A stretch of 64,000 bases of DNA from Norana najaformis (GCA_964023275.1 OZ029925.1:10307184-10371183), one strand, 5' to 3'; shown: positions 24,701 through 39,700, counted from the first letter of the stretch. Made by a program: numbers and translations. The notes: generated by a model not told the origin, from the letters alone.

Positions 24701-27700
24701 TGCAACATAAAGTTATTGATTTCATTTTGCTCCTTTGTTACACCGCATTAATTTGTTTATTGAACACCAGTCGAGGGTAACGAGCAATTGTGTGTGAAGG
24801 ACTTGCTTAAGAGAGATCTCAACCAATAGTCCTCTTTGTCTGTCATATAATGTTGGATATGTATGTCTGTGGTTTATGTGAACATTTTGCTGACACTTCG
24901 TTGTTAAACACTTTGGATGGTTTCTTACTTGAGATGTCGGACATTTTAATTAATTGCAATATTATAAAAATTAGTCTATTCGCACAGAGCATCTGCTTGC
25001 TAGGCCAAATGTCTTTTTTTGGAGAAAATATCTTGTTGCTTTTCGTTTCTCCATCTTCCTTTCATTCCCTTCTACCTTACTGGACTTAATGGACCACAAA
25101 CCATTCAGTATAACTGTATTAATTGATCAGGGACCACGGCTACATGTTTCTTAGCCTTTAATATGTCGAGATAAAGTCATCTGCTACCCAGGATGAGGAC
25201 TATGGTTGAATTACTTGTGAGTCAGCAACTCAGTCACATGCAGTAGAAATTTGTGGATTATGTTTGACTTGTCTGGTTTGGTTACTGTAGTTGGTGACAA
25301 GAGGAGACATTGTTCATGCCGGACAACTCACGTCCTCACCCGTTGCTGATAGGGATATGGAAAGTGAGTAATCGTATTTCGGGATTTATTGTCTCCAATT
25401 GTTCTTCTTGTGCTGTTTAGTGACAGTTATTGAATTGGTATGATACATAGCTTTCTTGTAGAGGTGAGGACATAGATTTGGTGCCGTCATCTTGTTCAAA
25501 CTTTTTAGCCGAAATTCAAAAAGTGATGACAGTGATCCAATCAGTCATAAATTTAGTTGAATGCATTCCGGTTTGTGCATATATCCACGAGTGTACACCG
25601 ACTTCTGTTATGTAGACAGTTTACTTCTTTCTTGGCTGGAAGAGACTGGATAAAGGATATTACAGTTAACAGGGAAAAGATGTTAGGAGACATGTTACTT
25701 TTATTCAACTGTGAAGTCTTGATTTGTGACATGGTAATCGTGGATTTGGTGACGCAGCAGCCAGCTATGGATTTTTTTATTAGTACAGCGATCCTGTCTA
25801 CTTCAGAGAGGTCTTAATCCTTTGGTGACTAATTGTCTCAGCTACTGACAAATGCCCTTCCTGCAGACACCAACCATGAGGGATCTTTGCGCACTGTGAT
25901 TAGTTGAAGGAGTTCCAGTGGACGATCATAAGAATGTGCTTCACAGGAAGCTATTTCTAGTTACACAGGTGTCTGTATTTACAATTAAATTCACCTTACG
26001 ATTCCAATACCTCAACCCACATTACTTTTCCATGGAAGTAGGTTATTTTTTGGAAGAATTATTATTGGCCACATGTTTTCTTTGACCTGGGGTGTTTCCT
26101 CTTTCCTTTGACGTAGGCTGCAACTATATTTCGTAGTTTTTAGGTTTGTATTGGGACATTAGCATAGACAATCTGTCTAAGGCACTCATTACTATGCTGC
26201 AAAATGTTGCAATTCTAGAGTAATGGTAAGTTCATCTTTGTCAGTCAAACTCTTTAAAATTTCTGTTGCTGTTATGTTGTGCAGGTAATGGAAAGAACTT
26301 ATACAAATTCAGCATTACGTTCACTGTTACTCCCAGGATGAGCGGATCCACAAAAGTTCTCGTTTTCACAGTTCTTGCGAGTGGTGAGACTGTGGCAGAC
26401 AGCATGCTGATTGTCGCCGAAAATTGTTTTCACAACCAGGCAAGTTTTTCCAGGACGCTCTAACAATGTAGCAGTTAGAGCAAACTTTTTGGCCTAGGTT
26501 CTCTTTGAGTAAAGAAATCAGTAAGTAAGTAGCCTTGATTGCTTCTGACTAGAGCACATGCAATACTTGGTATATACCGATGAAAATAGATTAAAAACAA
26601 GCAAATGTAATCTTCAGGCATAACAAGGAATGCTGGTTACACTGGTTCAAAAAAACTGTTTTAAACGTTTAGTTCGAACAATGGCAAGACATATAGGGTA
26701 GCACTGATTCACATATTTTGCAGCATTCTTTGTGCATGTGCAAGATGAAGACAACGTACCGTTGAGTGTTGACAATTTTACAGTTTATCAGGATTTCACC
26801 CACCAGCCGCCAGTTTATTTCTTTATTTAAATTCCAAATTTATTGAGACAGAAAATGTTTTTACAATTTCTCTTCTCTAAAATTCGCAATAATTCTCTTA
26901 CTTAAACGATTTCTTTGAAAGTGCGACAGAGCTGTTTTTTTAATTCCAGGTGGCAATGGGCTTTTCTGATCAACAAAAGCAACCTGGACATCCAACAACT
27001 CTACGACTCTCGGCTGATCCACATTCTTTGTGTTCAATTTCTGTCGTTGATAAAAGTGTGAAGCTGATGGACAAAGTGGATAATTCTCTGTCTAAATCCA
27101 AGGTATCGGAGTATCTGCTAAGCTCAGTACTGCACTGTTTCTTTTGCCAAATTTTTGTGGTATCAATTACAAGTTGCTCAGAAAAATTTTTAATTGATCT
27201 TAGTTCATTTGTCATGCATGAAGGTATTTGTGAAGACGCCAAGGCATAAAATGTATAAAATTGAAAAGAAAAGACTAAAACCAAGCAAGATGAAATGACT
27301 AGTAAAAATTCAACATCTGTTATGCGGCAGCAAACATGTTAATACATGCAAGTAGCTTCTTGGCTGAAAAGTCTTATGGGAGACTCAGTGTAAGAATAGC
27401 TCATAGTGACAAATGCTTTTCTTCAGCAGTTCTGTGGCTGACAAAGAAGTGTTCTTTAAGATAATTTGAAAGAATTGTTATAGTCTATATGGGTGTAGGC
27501 TAGTGTTCCAGGTTTCTTTCGTTTTAGCATATTAGGTAGTAACTGAACCCTTAACACGTGTCTTTCAGGTTTTTGGAATGCTGAAACAGTATGATATTCC
27601 ACAAAATAATTACTACCAATATCGTGGTGGATTTCGAGATAGGCAAGATTGTGCCACGTTCTCTGACGGAATAGGTCTTTGAATTTATTCAGTTTATCAA

Positions 27701-30700
27701 CATAAATTAATGCATTTTATTTCTGTGTGCACTTTAGTTTAATCTTTCACCTTCAGATTTTTAAAGTTTAAGCTCCGGGTGTGTGATGTTGACGAGCAAC
27801 ATGCCCGGAGACACTCATGACACATTTTTAGTCTTTAGCTCCACTTGGCTGTCTACTCTATTCTGCAAGATCTGCTTTTTCTATTTGTTCTGTTTTGTAA
27901 AATTTAAATAAATAACTAGCGATCTTGATTTGTGTTCAAACAGAAAATAATTATTAATGTAATGTTTAAATTTCATCTTGCATCAGTATCTATTCATTCG
28001 TCAATAAATGGCTTTTCTTACTGTTATGCTGATTCTGTAGTCTTTGCTGGGCTCACTTGTTCTCTTAAGCTGGCTTCCTCACGTCTAACCATCTAAATTC
28101 TCATTAGACTGGTTCCCTTATATCTACCCTAACATCATCTTAGACTGTATCTCTAGCAATTTATCCTTAACACTGGAAATTCTTCTTGTAATTGTACCAT
28201 TTTACGCTTTTAGTAACATACATATTTCAGACCTGCTTTATTTAATATTTTTGTTAGACCAATATTTATTTCTTGGTTTTGGAATAAAATTCAATATAGT
28301 ATAAATGATTCATAGTTTCAGTTGTGAATGAATAATTGATTTTCAGAGGTCAGCAATGGTCCAATACCAATGTCTGATGATTTTAGGGCGTCGACGACTC
28401 CTGCACTCAAAGCGAATGATTAGGCCTATATATCATGGAATGTTGCACTCTGAATATGTCGACTCAAAAAAAGCATTCGTGGTGAGTATCTCGAAAATGT
28501 ATAATATATAGGCCTTACATCTGTCTTTATAAAGGCCCTTTAATAGCTCTTGTTACTCTGCGATGTGTCAAAATGACTGCAGCTAAAGAGTGTTGTTCTT
28601 CAACATTTATAGGACATTTTTTGAACGTCCTAATTATAATGACGACGTCATTGAATGGAATTAGCTTTTCTGCACAAGAGGCACATCCGTCATGGTATTA
28701 TGTAATCCAGCGGAAGCGATCAGCCTCAATTCAGGCGGCAATTGCGATCGCCTCTGACTATACAGGTAGCTTAGGACCTAAATCCTGCAAGTAGCGTCCT
28801 CTTATTCTGGCCAACTTTCAGGATTTTGGGGCCACACTTTCTGTCCTCCATTTCCATTTTTTGTTTTCTTGCAAATATCTTAGATTGAATAATAATGTAA
28901 GAGGGGATGGTACCCTGGTGCCACTCTAACGCCTATTGAAATCACATAAACTGGTGAGGCGTTTTGCCCGTTTGTATGGACCTTAGATCTGGACATGGTC
29001 TACTGTCAAGCAATTCTGGTCGGTTTCTGGAATTCTAGATTTTTTTGGGAAAATTGCATGATGTGCAATCAAGGCTTTAAACTTTGTTGCCTGACTTGTT
29101 ACCTGCCAAGTGACGGACAATGATGGTTGAATTTGACCTGCAGCTGCTCAACTTCAGCCTTCATTTAGTCTGAAGAGCAGATGATGATGATGAAGTATTT
29201 GGAATCTCTTCTTAAAGTGAAGGTACAAATGGCAGGAGAAGTTAGGGGAATGTAGCCATGAAACGTGTTTGGGTGTTCCAACATGTGCTCCATCCTAAAG
29301 TGATTGACACCCTTGCTCATAGGTGCATATTAATTTTTCTCATAGTAATAATGCTCAAATGATGTTCAGTGGATTGCATTGACTGGGCACTAGTGAATGT
29401 TATGTATCAGTATAATGTAATATATACTTGTACCTAATGTACTGCATTTAATGCTGTTTTTATTGAGTATTAATGTGACTGAACTGCTGTTTATATCTTG
29501 ACCAGATACAATCTCCACTGATATGGCGGAACTGAACTGCTATACTACTGAATATATCCTGGCAGTGCACATTATCACTGATATGGTAGAACTTTCTAGT
29601 AAACTGTTGTTTTATTTTATGTTGCAGGATACTGGAATGATTGTCCTGTCAGACTTGACTGTTGTGACCAAACCATGTTCAAGACCGTTTGGGAGATTCT
29701 ATAATATGAATGGCTACTTTGATGCTCGTCGCACGATGGTAGCTCGTCGCACGATGCCAGCTCGTCCAGGTTTATTCCCTGTTAAAATTTTATATTTAAT
29801 ATTGAACTTGAAGGACAAGTACAATTTCTTGGGCTCGCTCCGAGTGGCGTGGTCTGTTATGCAACATGAATAAGGGTACATATTGATGAGATATGTATAT
29901 GTATTCATATGAGATGTGTATATGTACGTATGTGACCTGTATATGTACTCACCCGTATGTATGATGAAGCATTGATTGAATCGATTAACACAAGTGTCTG
30001 GCAAATTTATGTTTGAAATGTTATCATACTTGGGCTTTTTGATTTCGCCACAGAGTTTCGATTAAAATGTATATGAGATCGAAATTTTGCAATCGGATTT
30101 TGTTTATCAGTACGTTAACCGCCATTACAACGGGAAATGCGTCACTTCCACTGTGGATCTCAGCTATGTTTTGTATCGACATTTACATAGCACATGTTAA
30201 ATTAGAATGGATTAATACATCTCACCAGATTTGTTATCCAATTTTTTAAAGGTATCTTTTATTTTGGTTCTAATTTGTTACTGCTTTTAGCAAACTGTAG
30301 GCAAAAAAATTTATAATGTAATATATATTATATATGAGATCTTTCCTGCATCGATCATGTGGCCCCCTGGTAATGCACTATATCCTAAGGTAGAGAGTTG
30401 CGTCTACGGTTGTCAATTGTCATGAAAGTTTCTTCCAATGTCTGTAAATCTCTGCTAATTGCTGCTTGACTCACACGCCCGTCGATGCCACAAAACAGCA
30501 TCAAATTTATTCTTAATAGAACGAGCTCTATGCTTACGAGAATTATCAGATATCTTAATCTTGTGTTAGCGTTTTACTTTATCACAATCTTGCCTGCGTC
30601 AAAGCATCTGAATATGTCACTACAGACATTTTCCATTTTCCAACAACTGAACGCCAACATGTACTGTGATAGAAATTACGCTTCTCGTAGAAAATTTATT

Positions 30701-33700
30701 GAGCGACCATGCTATAACCGAATTTGCATTACATTGGAGCGCACCATAACCAGTCGGTCTTGTAATTGTGTTTTTCTAATGTATATGTCTGTCTTATGCA
30801 TGTTAATGTATTCCTGGACATTTATAAAGCACCGTTAAATAAGTTCTTACAGTGTTCGATAAGAACGCCTGCGAGGCTAACAGACCTGATGACACCTCCA
30901 ATTTTAAACACATCTGCAATTGTATAGATGTGGACAGTTAAATTCAGTCTGTGATTCACTGATGACGAGCCACTGAAGTGCTCACAAAGCATGGTGTGGC
31001 CACCGACTGGCGGGACTAACTATGCAGCTTTGATAAAAGTGTGATATCTTATTTTTTCCCGAGGTATATATGACCCTTCGGTATTAAAAACTTATTGGAG
31101 AATTGGTTAAACATGTTGAACGGCTGGTACTCGTCAATTTTTCTATTATTATTATTATTATTATTATTACCACTACTACTACTACTACTTCCACTACTAC
31201 CATTACTACTACCACTATTACCACTACTACCACTCCCACTACTACCACTACTACAACAACTACTACTACCAGGCCTACTACTACTACTTATTGTACACTG
31301 TAGGTGTACAGTGTATAGCATACTATTTATACACAGTACAATGTACTGTGTATAAATACAGCGTACAGTTGTACATTAATTTTGTCAATGTTACCATTGT
31401 GTTGTTCAAATAGGTTTCTATTATGCGGAATATGAGCAATGCCATAAAGGAATTCTGATATGTACTATCTGAGACTTTATTTAAAAATGTTGTATAATAG
31501 CCCAGTTGTAAGGACATTGCTGTTTTCTTTCTTCACTGAAGGACGATTTGGACCGATGGCGATGCCTATGGCCTATGATGTTGCAGCTTCAAAGCCTGTG
31601 ACGAGACCGACTAATGAAATTCCCGTCTTACACCGCACATTCTTTCCAGAGTCATGGCTTTGGCAGCTCACCTCAGTCGGGTATATAGGAAACCTCATTT
31701 CATTGAGATTTAGCATAGCTGTTTTAGAATGTGTAAAAGATTTCTGACAAAGATAATTATAGCCAAGCATACATACCTTTGAGCTATTTCAATCTGATTG
31801 CAGTAGACTAAAAATACGTAAATCACGCAGATTTCAGCGTATTTAGAGCAAGATTGTTTTTGCTGTGACTGTCTTAACTTTTTTGCTTTTGCTCTGACCA
31901 CCATCACTTTTTGGAGCTGAAGAAATGTTTGCAGTCATGTTTACAAAATATCCAATCACAATATTCGTTACTTGGACATTTTTTGAAATCTCTAGTAGTG
32001 ATAAGATTGGTATGCAATTTTTTTAATTCGATGGTCTGACTTTATATTTAGCAATTCTGGGTCTGAAGACATTAACTTGGATCTTCCTCACACAATTACT
32101 GAGTGGATCGGAAACGGATTTTGCACGAATTCTTGGTCTGGGCTTGGAGTTGCATCACCATTTTCCATCAATGCCTTCCAGCCTTTCTTTTTGTCTTTCA
32201 CACTTCCCTATTCGATGATTCGTGGCGAGAGAGTTGGCATACCTGTCTCTGTCTTCAATTACATGAATCAGTGCTTAAAGGTATGCATTTTTAGTAGGTG
32301 TAGGCTACTGCCACAACAGTTTGTTGGAACTCTTTCATTCAAAACCATACGTGACCACTGGAAACAGAACAGATGAAAAACAAAGAACTGATGTTTAACG
32401 AATGTCATCATGTCAATCACCTTGACAACTTTAGAATTAACCAGTTTGAATGAAAAATTGATAAATTAAACAGAACAAAAATCAAATAAATGGAATGGAA
32501 AGCTGTTAACTAAGGAATAACACTCATCATCAATTTCTTAAGTTTTCATTTAAATTCTTGATATACCATATCCAAGATATCTGTGCATTATGTCACTGTA
32601 TTTTGCCTCTTAAAGCAGAAAATCTCAGGATAGCTGTACTTTTACTACTGGCATTAGAGTTATTCACTTCTAAGTTCAGTTTAAGCTATGTGGAGAATAT
32701 TTCTTTGATGTCATTGTTACGAATACATTTGTGCACATGATACAAGACCTTGTTGCTAAATGTTGTTGGAATGGTTGTTTTACACATTCCTTAACTAACC
32801 AGGTGTCAATGATGAAAGAATGATTACTAGGTAATCCATTGCATGTGCTGCCTCAGGTGTTGAATATATCTTTAGTTCTTTACTAAATACTTCCCTTTCC
32901 TGCTACGACTCATATTTCATGCTGTGAGGCTTTTAAATGCACCACTTTAAAGGAAATATAATTAAATGTAAGTAGTTCTGCACTATATTTAACGAGCATA
33001 ACAGGATTATAGCATGAAAATTAGAATGAAAAGATGGTGTATTTGCTGAAGGTTACGCTGTATGTGAATGAGAGCACTGCATTTGAACTGAACAGCAACT
33101 CTACTGTCACAGAAATCAGGGTCTGTGAACATCAGACAGAAACCCACACATATTATATTGTCCCACGTGAACTTGGGAATATCAACTTCACAGTCAAAGT
33201 AAGTTCACCTACTCTGTTTCTCTGATATCATATATAGGTTATTGTTTATCATAATCGTTCTGTAGTTTTTGCGCTATTTTGTACAAAATAGAAGTAAATT
33301 TACAAACGTTTTCATTCATTCCAGGAGTGAATTTATTAAATGCCTCTTTATAACGCTTACTGAGGAAGTTTTTCCAGACTAGTCAAACTAAAATAGAACA
33401 GTTTTCGTGAATTGATCAAAAGTGCTTGCACAACCCCTTGCGAAGGGAAGATGCAGATCTTGAGGAAGACCAGATAGATGGGCCAGCCAGTGAAAGGCAC
33501 AACATTACTTTATCAAAGTGCTAGATGAAATATTGTGATAGTTGAAATGGTTTGACAGTGAATGCAAGTTTGTCTGCATATCTGACGATGTACGTAATGT
33601 AGTGTCATTTAATGCAACTTGACATACCATTACAACAGGAAATATGACTAAGAGATAAGAAGAATTTTGTTTTCATAGTATCGTGATGCATGTTGGATGT

Positions 33701-36700
33701 TTTCTGTCTTAGGCTTCTTCAGTTGCTGCCGATAACCTTGACACAAATTCCATTGAGGAACGAGAAATTATGACAGCAGAAGACATTATAACACAGAAAT
33801 TGATGGTTGAGGTATGAATTTGTAATTAATACCAGATGAAATTCAAACAACTTTTGGTACTGTATCATTCTTAATCTGTTTGCTGATTTTAACTATTTTT
33901 CTATTAAATGAGGTTTTGTTGAGTACAGTTTATTCGTGTAGGGGAACGTTTATATTATATTGAATTGATGCAATGCATGCTTAAGCCAAACGCCTTTGCT
34001 TCTTGTTAATCTAGAAATTAGTCTCATCACTGGAAGTTTAGAAAACTTTTATTAACCTTAAGGTAGATGATTTGAATTTAAATTTAATTTAATAAATGTA
34101 TTATAGCTTCATTTTAAAAGGAAATTTTATCTTTAAGAGGAAATTTTATCTTTCAGGCTGAAGGAAAAGAGGAAGAACAGACAAAAAGTGCATTCGTCTG
34201 TGCACCAGGTAAGAAGCATTAGCTTTTGTAATACACGACACAATTTTGTAAGAGAATAGAGGAAAAATAAAGTGTTTGCCATTTATTTGTCATATACACG
34301 AATGCTTTAAGAAGCCTATTAATGATTGGCAGATGTTATAAAAACATTTTATAATTTATCTCATTTTGGCTTACGTTGGTCCTGAAATTTTAATTTAAAT
34401 CTTTATATATGTAGTTTAATATTGAGTCGGAAGCATTTTATGATTTCAGCTGAGGGATCATTCTCAGTTGGTTTGCCTGATGAATTGGTAGAGGACTCTG
34501 TGAGGTCTTTTACCAGCGTCATTGGTAAGAGACATATTTGTTTTTACAAAAGAAACAGACTTGGATCATAATTCTGTTAATTGAAGTGAATATAACTTGA
34601 TTAAAATCATTAGGCCTAGAAGACTGGAAAATGGTTGCACAGTTTGAAATCACTGGCATTTGATTGCTAATCCAATAACTTTGTCAGAAATTGTGTTGAG
34701 AAAATCTTACTTCTCAACTGGTTGATATTATTTTAAAATTATTGCTACATTATGCTTCATTTTTATTTTGTGGTTTATTTATACAAGAGAAAATATTCGC
34801 ATAAACCAGAATTTTGTGCATTTGTGCAACTATGTTCTGGATTTAGTTGATTCAGAAGATTTCGTAAACTTCTAACATCAGGCACTCTGAAAAGTAAAGT
34901 GAACACCATTTAGGCGATCTGCGAGGTACTTTAACGTTTATAAGGTGCCGTGAAAGGTACCGTAAGCATTCAGGCGCTCGAAAAAGTACTGTATACACTC
35001 AGGCGCTCGAAAAGATCCTGTTAGCACTCAGGCGTTCTAAAAGGTACTGCAAACACTCAGGCTCTCGAAAGGATACTGTAAACACTCACGTTCGAAAACA
35101 TGAATGTTTACAGTACTTAAGTCAACAATAAAACTTAAGTACTCTAAACTTTAACTCACGTTCGAAAACATGAATGTTTACAGTACTTAAGTTTTATTGT
35201 TGTACTAAATCAACGTCTGTTCATCTTAAGCACAGGAATGTTCAGATTCAGAATCCCTGCTTTTTAAATACTGATACTAATGGCATATAGTTTCTTAAGA
35301 TAGTTTAATTCCTTAGCGTATGTTATTCGTTATCGTATTCTTCAGATTTCTTCAGCGTCCAAACAAGCTAGGTTTAGGAAACGGCTTATCGGAAGGCACT
35401 CAGTCAAATCAAAACTGGTGAGTCAGGTAAGGTCAGATTCGGTTGTGGGTCAAGATCCAAAGGCCAGTCCAGCAGACAGACACAGCTACGGTGTTAAATT
35501 TTGCCAGTACAGCTAATATACTGACGCTTTTTCTGTGCTTTGTCCAGGTGATGTTATGGGGCCAACTCTGACGGGTTTGGAGTCACTGCTTGCACTTCCA
35601 ACTGGCTGTGGAGAACAGAATATGCTCAAATTTTCACCCAATATTTTCATTCTGCAATATCTGCAGAAAACAAATAGCCTGACTGAAAACATAAGAGCCA
35701 AAGCTGTTGAATTTCTCAAAACAGGTTAGAAACTGCGGTTTTTGCCTTGTGTTATATCTACATCAATTTTGTTTTGTTGAGTGTAATTAAATAGACTTAA
35801 TTCTTTGATTCAGCTTTCTAGTGTGGTTGATAAATATGCAGTCATGCATTGCATGCCATTATACATAATGATTTTATTTGGAACGACAGATATTTGTGAC
35901 CAGGGGTTGTCCATCAATCAGTTCAGACTTACTGAGTACTAAACCATTCCTGTGTAGGTCTGCACATCAGGCATCGTGGCTTTTCAGTGATTTTCATTTC
36001 GAATGATGCAGGTTATCAGCGCGAGTTGACATATCGTCATAAAGATGGGTCCTACAGCGCATTTGGTGAATCGGATAAAGAGGGCAGCATCTGGTTGACA
36101 GCTTTTGTTGTTAAGTCATTTGCTCAGGCTCAGCCTTTCATCTACATTGACCAGGAGGACCTCCAGAAAAGTATCAAATGGATCACATCGATACAGCTGG
36201 AAAACGGATGCTTTCCTCAGGCAAGCTATCCGATTGGTCTTCTATGCTTCGTGCATGTTTCACAGTTCAGAGCTCCAAGTATGCACATATGGTTGTCTGT
36301 ACGTATGTATATGACCACTTGTGTCGCGCGTTTTAAGAATCTAGCTTCACTTTAAATAATTTTCAGTTTTCCAGGGTTATGAAAGGCAAGTTTTCGTAGG
36401 GTTCTTAGCACTGAATTCATAGTGCCACATTAGAATGGACTACTTGTTATGGAGCCTATTTGGAGCTAAGGAGATGGAATCTGATGTGGAAAGCATCATT
36501 TGGTACTGCTGGTTCTGCAATGGTTCATCTTTAAAAACGATAAAAGTGTTAACTCTTCTGGAACAGGTTGGTCGAGTCCTGCATAAAGACATGAAAGGTG
36601 GAATGGCTGGAAATGATGACAATTTTGCGGCTCTCACAGCCTACATTCTGATTGCTCTTATGGAAGCAGGATTGCCTCCTCAGGTAGTTTCAATACTCTA

Positions 36701-39700
36701 TACAATTTCTCTTTTCTCTTCCATTTATCGCTGTATGTATGTATAAGTGAAATTTGAACATTTTATGTGCCTCACTTAGTGTGGCGCCTTTTAGTACCTC
36801 ACTTAATGTTGCACAGTTTTATGTTCATAAAGCACGGCACACATGACTATCTTACATATCTAAACAAATGTGATTTTAGGCAGTTTAAAATTGTCGATTT
36901 CATAAATTTAGTATACGAAAAAAGTTATATGCTACTCGAGGTAACCTCGATGGGTGTAAACACACAAGTTGGCGATTTTAAATTACTGAAAATGTCTTCA
37001 TTTTCAGAATAAATTTTTGTGTGGTGCCTTTGCTCACCCCTTACAGTCTCTTATGTCAGAATGTTTTTCAAATATGTTCAGTTTGTAGTACAATTGTGCT
37101 CCCAGAACTGAAAAATGAGGCAGATTCGTAAGATTCTTATCAAAGGAAACCCATTCACAATCAAAATTTGATGCTGTTCTGGAGATTATAGTTTTGATTG
37201 CTATTATTTTGCTATTTCTCTAGTTCTGCGTCTAGGATTTGACATAAGCATGCAATCTTTTCTCACTTGGACCATCCTTCTGGAACAGTCTCCTTGCAGA
37301 AATTTGTTCCGTTCTGCTTAACACGAATTACATTGCAATAAAGACAGTTATTCCTTAGTGATTATTAGCCATCTGTAGATCACCTCAAAGAGTTTTTCAA
37401 GAAACGCTCAACAAATGATCGATTTAGATTTAGCCTCCTTTTGGATTTGATGGAAATTATTTTACTGTGCATCCAAATAAAAATCGGATGTACTTACATG
37501 GCATCTTTTCTTGGAAACAGGATCCTGTAATTTTGGGAGCAGTTCAGTGCTTGGATATACAGCATGTACCAGTATGGGAAGTGTACACTCAGTCTCTCAT
37601 GGCATATGCATATACCATGTGGAATCGCAATGAAACGAAAAGAGCCGAAATTATGAACTCCTTGGTAGCAAAAGTCATAGCAGCTGGTAAGATGTGGCTG
37701 AGTTTAATTGTGCTGTTTAGTTTACAAAGTGTGTTTCATTGAGAGTAATGCATGCAATGATATTTTGTGTTTATCACGATAAATGCAGCGAATCGCAAGC
37801 ATTCCATTCTGGGTACTTTGAGTTGCATTTGTTCATTGTGCGGAGCAAAATCAGAACAGGCAGTGAATGCACCCTGAATAACAATTGCTGCGATATTAAC
37901 ATTTAAGATATTTGTGATGAACTGTTCCATGGCGACTTGTAATGTCAGCTGGGGCACCAGTGAGAAATTTTCTGAAGCATTGCAGTATAGGCGCCTGGAA
38001 CAGTCTTCCGGCATCCATTCGGGAGTCCAGAAGTGTCAACCTCTTTAAAAAAACAGCTGAAATTGTATTTGATGCATAACTCTTAGTTCTTGGGCCGACT
38101 TTTGACTTTGTAAAGCACCCTAGAAGTAGCCTGCTACTTACGATGCTATATAAATTGTCGTCATTACATTAAACTACAGGATTGTGATCGTAATCGTAAT
38201 AGGAGCTGTACTATAACTTCAACATTTCTTTATGGTTACATGACCTTTTTGAAGAGCATTATAAGATTATGTAACATAGTTTAACGTTATCAGACATTTA
38301 CCTGCTGGCTACTCTTGTCATCTAAAAGTTTTCCAGAAAGGCTTGATCGTACTCTCTGAAAAATTACATTATATTACGCAAGATATTCATCTGTTTTGCC
38401 AATGTACACTGGGCTTTTTGATCTTTAATTATCTTTTAAGCAAAGATCATTAAACTTATTTGTCAGATGGAATGAAGCACTGGAATATGCCAAATGATTC
38501 GTCATCATCTCCTACTGCCACAGAGATGACTTCCTATGTTTTGCTCGCCATGCTGCATAACGCCGAGCCGGAAGTGATCATTGAAGCCACTCCTGTCGTA
38601 CGTTGGTTGTCCACTCAGAGAAATGGCCAGGGAGGGTTTTCATCTACCCAGGTCAGTCTGAGGAAAACGAGTCACTAAGAAAGATAAGGCAAACATGACA
38701 GTCTTCGTTCGTGTGTTTTACATCATAGTTCTGCATATTGTATGAAGTGTATTGAACAGTTCCCTACATAGGTATTATTTTCTTCCATTTATCTTATTGA
38801 GATACGGTAAGGGGTAAGGAAAGGTAAGTGCTTACCATAATTATTACACTTTAGCTTGTTATTCCACCTGAACTATTGTTTTTCTTGTAATGAAAGAACA
38901 GCATGAAAATTACAAGTATCAATGTTCTCACATGTGTTCTGAGAAAGTCTGTGAAAAATGGTAGGCTGACGTACCACATACGAAATGTAGGGGTCGTGCT
39001 TATATCTTCCTCCGTAGCTCTTGACCCGGCTATGGACACAGGGCCAAAGCATTACGTGACTTGCCATTTACTTCACAGCTTATTATAGTACAAGTTTATA
39101 CTTCTTGGTGACAGAGACAAGCTTGAATGAACATCTTATCTAGAGTTGTTTCACAGAGTCCATTTGGCAGGCTCAAAGCTGCAATCGTTCAACTACAGAT
39201 CAAGCGCGCTTCCATAAAGAAAACTATATCTTGCATGAAGGCACATAGTAAGTGAACGTTTACCAACATTACATCACATTGAGCTTTGTGGCATTTCTAA
39301 ATGCTGGCATGTGTTGTATTATAGGACACGGTACTTGCCCTGCAAGCGCTTGCACAGTTTGCTGCTCTGATGTACAGAGACGACTTTGATGCACAAGTGA
39401 TGTTAACTGGCACTGCTTGGAATTACAATGTCTCTGTCACAAATGATAATCGTCTGTTGCTACAGAAGCAAGAGGGACAGACTTTGCCTTCGACGCTAAA
39501 ATATGCTGTTTCAGGAACTGGATGTGTGCTCTTGCAGGTATTCAGCTACAGATACATAAACATTTTCTCCTTCCATCTTATCCATATCCTAAAATCAGAC
39601 TTTGAATGAGCAACAGTTTTTCACATCGTTTTCTTCCTGTAAACTGAATTCTCATTTCACTGTTTTACTATTGAGTAGTTTTGGGGCTGATAAATTTTGG

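Noticed and set aside
28346-28420. Alternative exon 17 frame starting at the first AG
   Set aside because: It reaches a stop at GATTAG before any usable donor and shows no family similarity.
31049-31355. Poly-Leu, poly-Thr and Ser/Gly-rich open frames
   Set aside because: Low-complexity translation of the ATT/ACT tract on both strands.
26950-31680. Anaphylatoxin domain, as in complement C3
   Set aside because: The exons between MG6 and MG7 lack the paired-Cys pattern of an ANATO domain.
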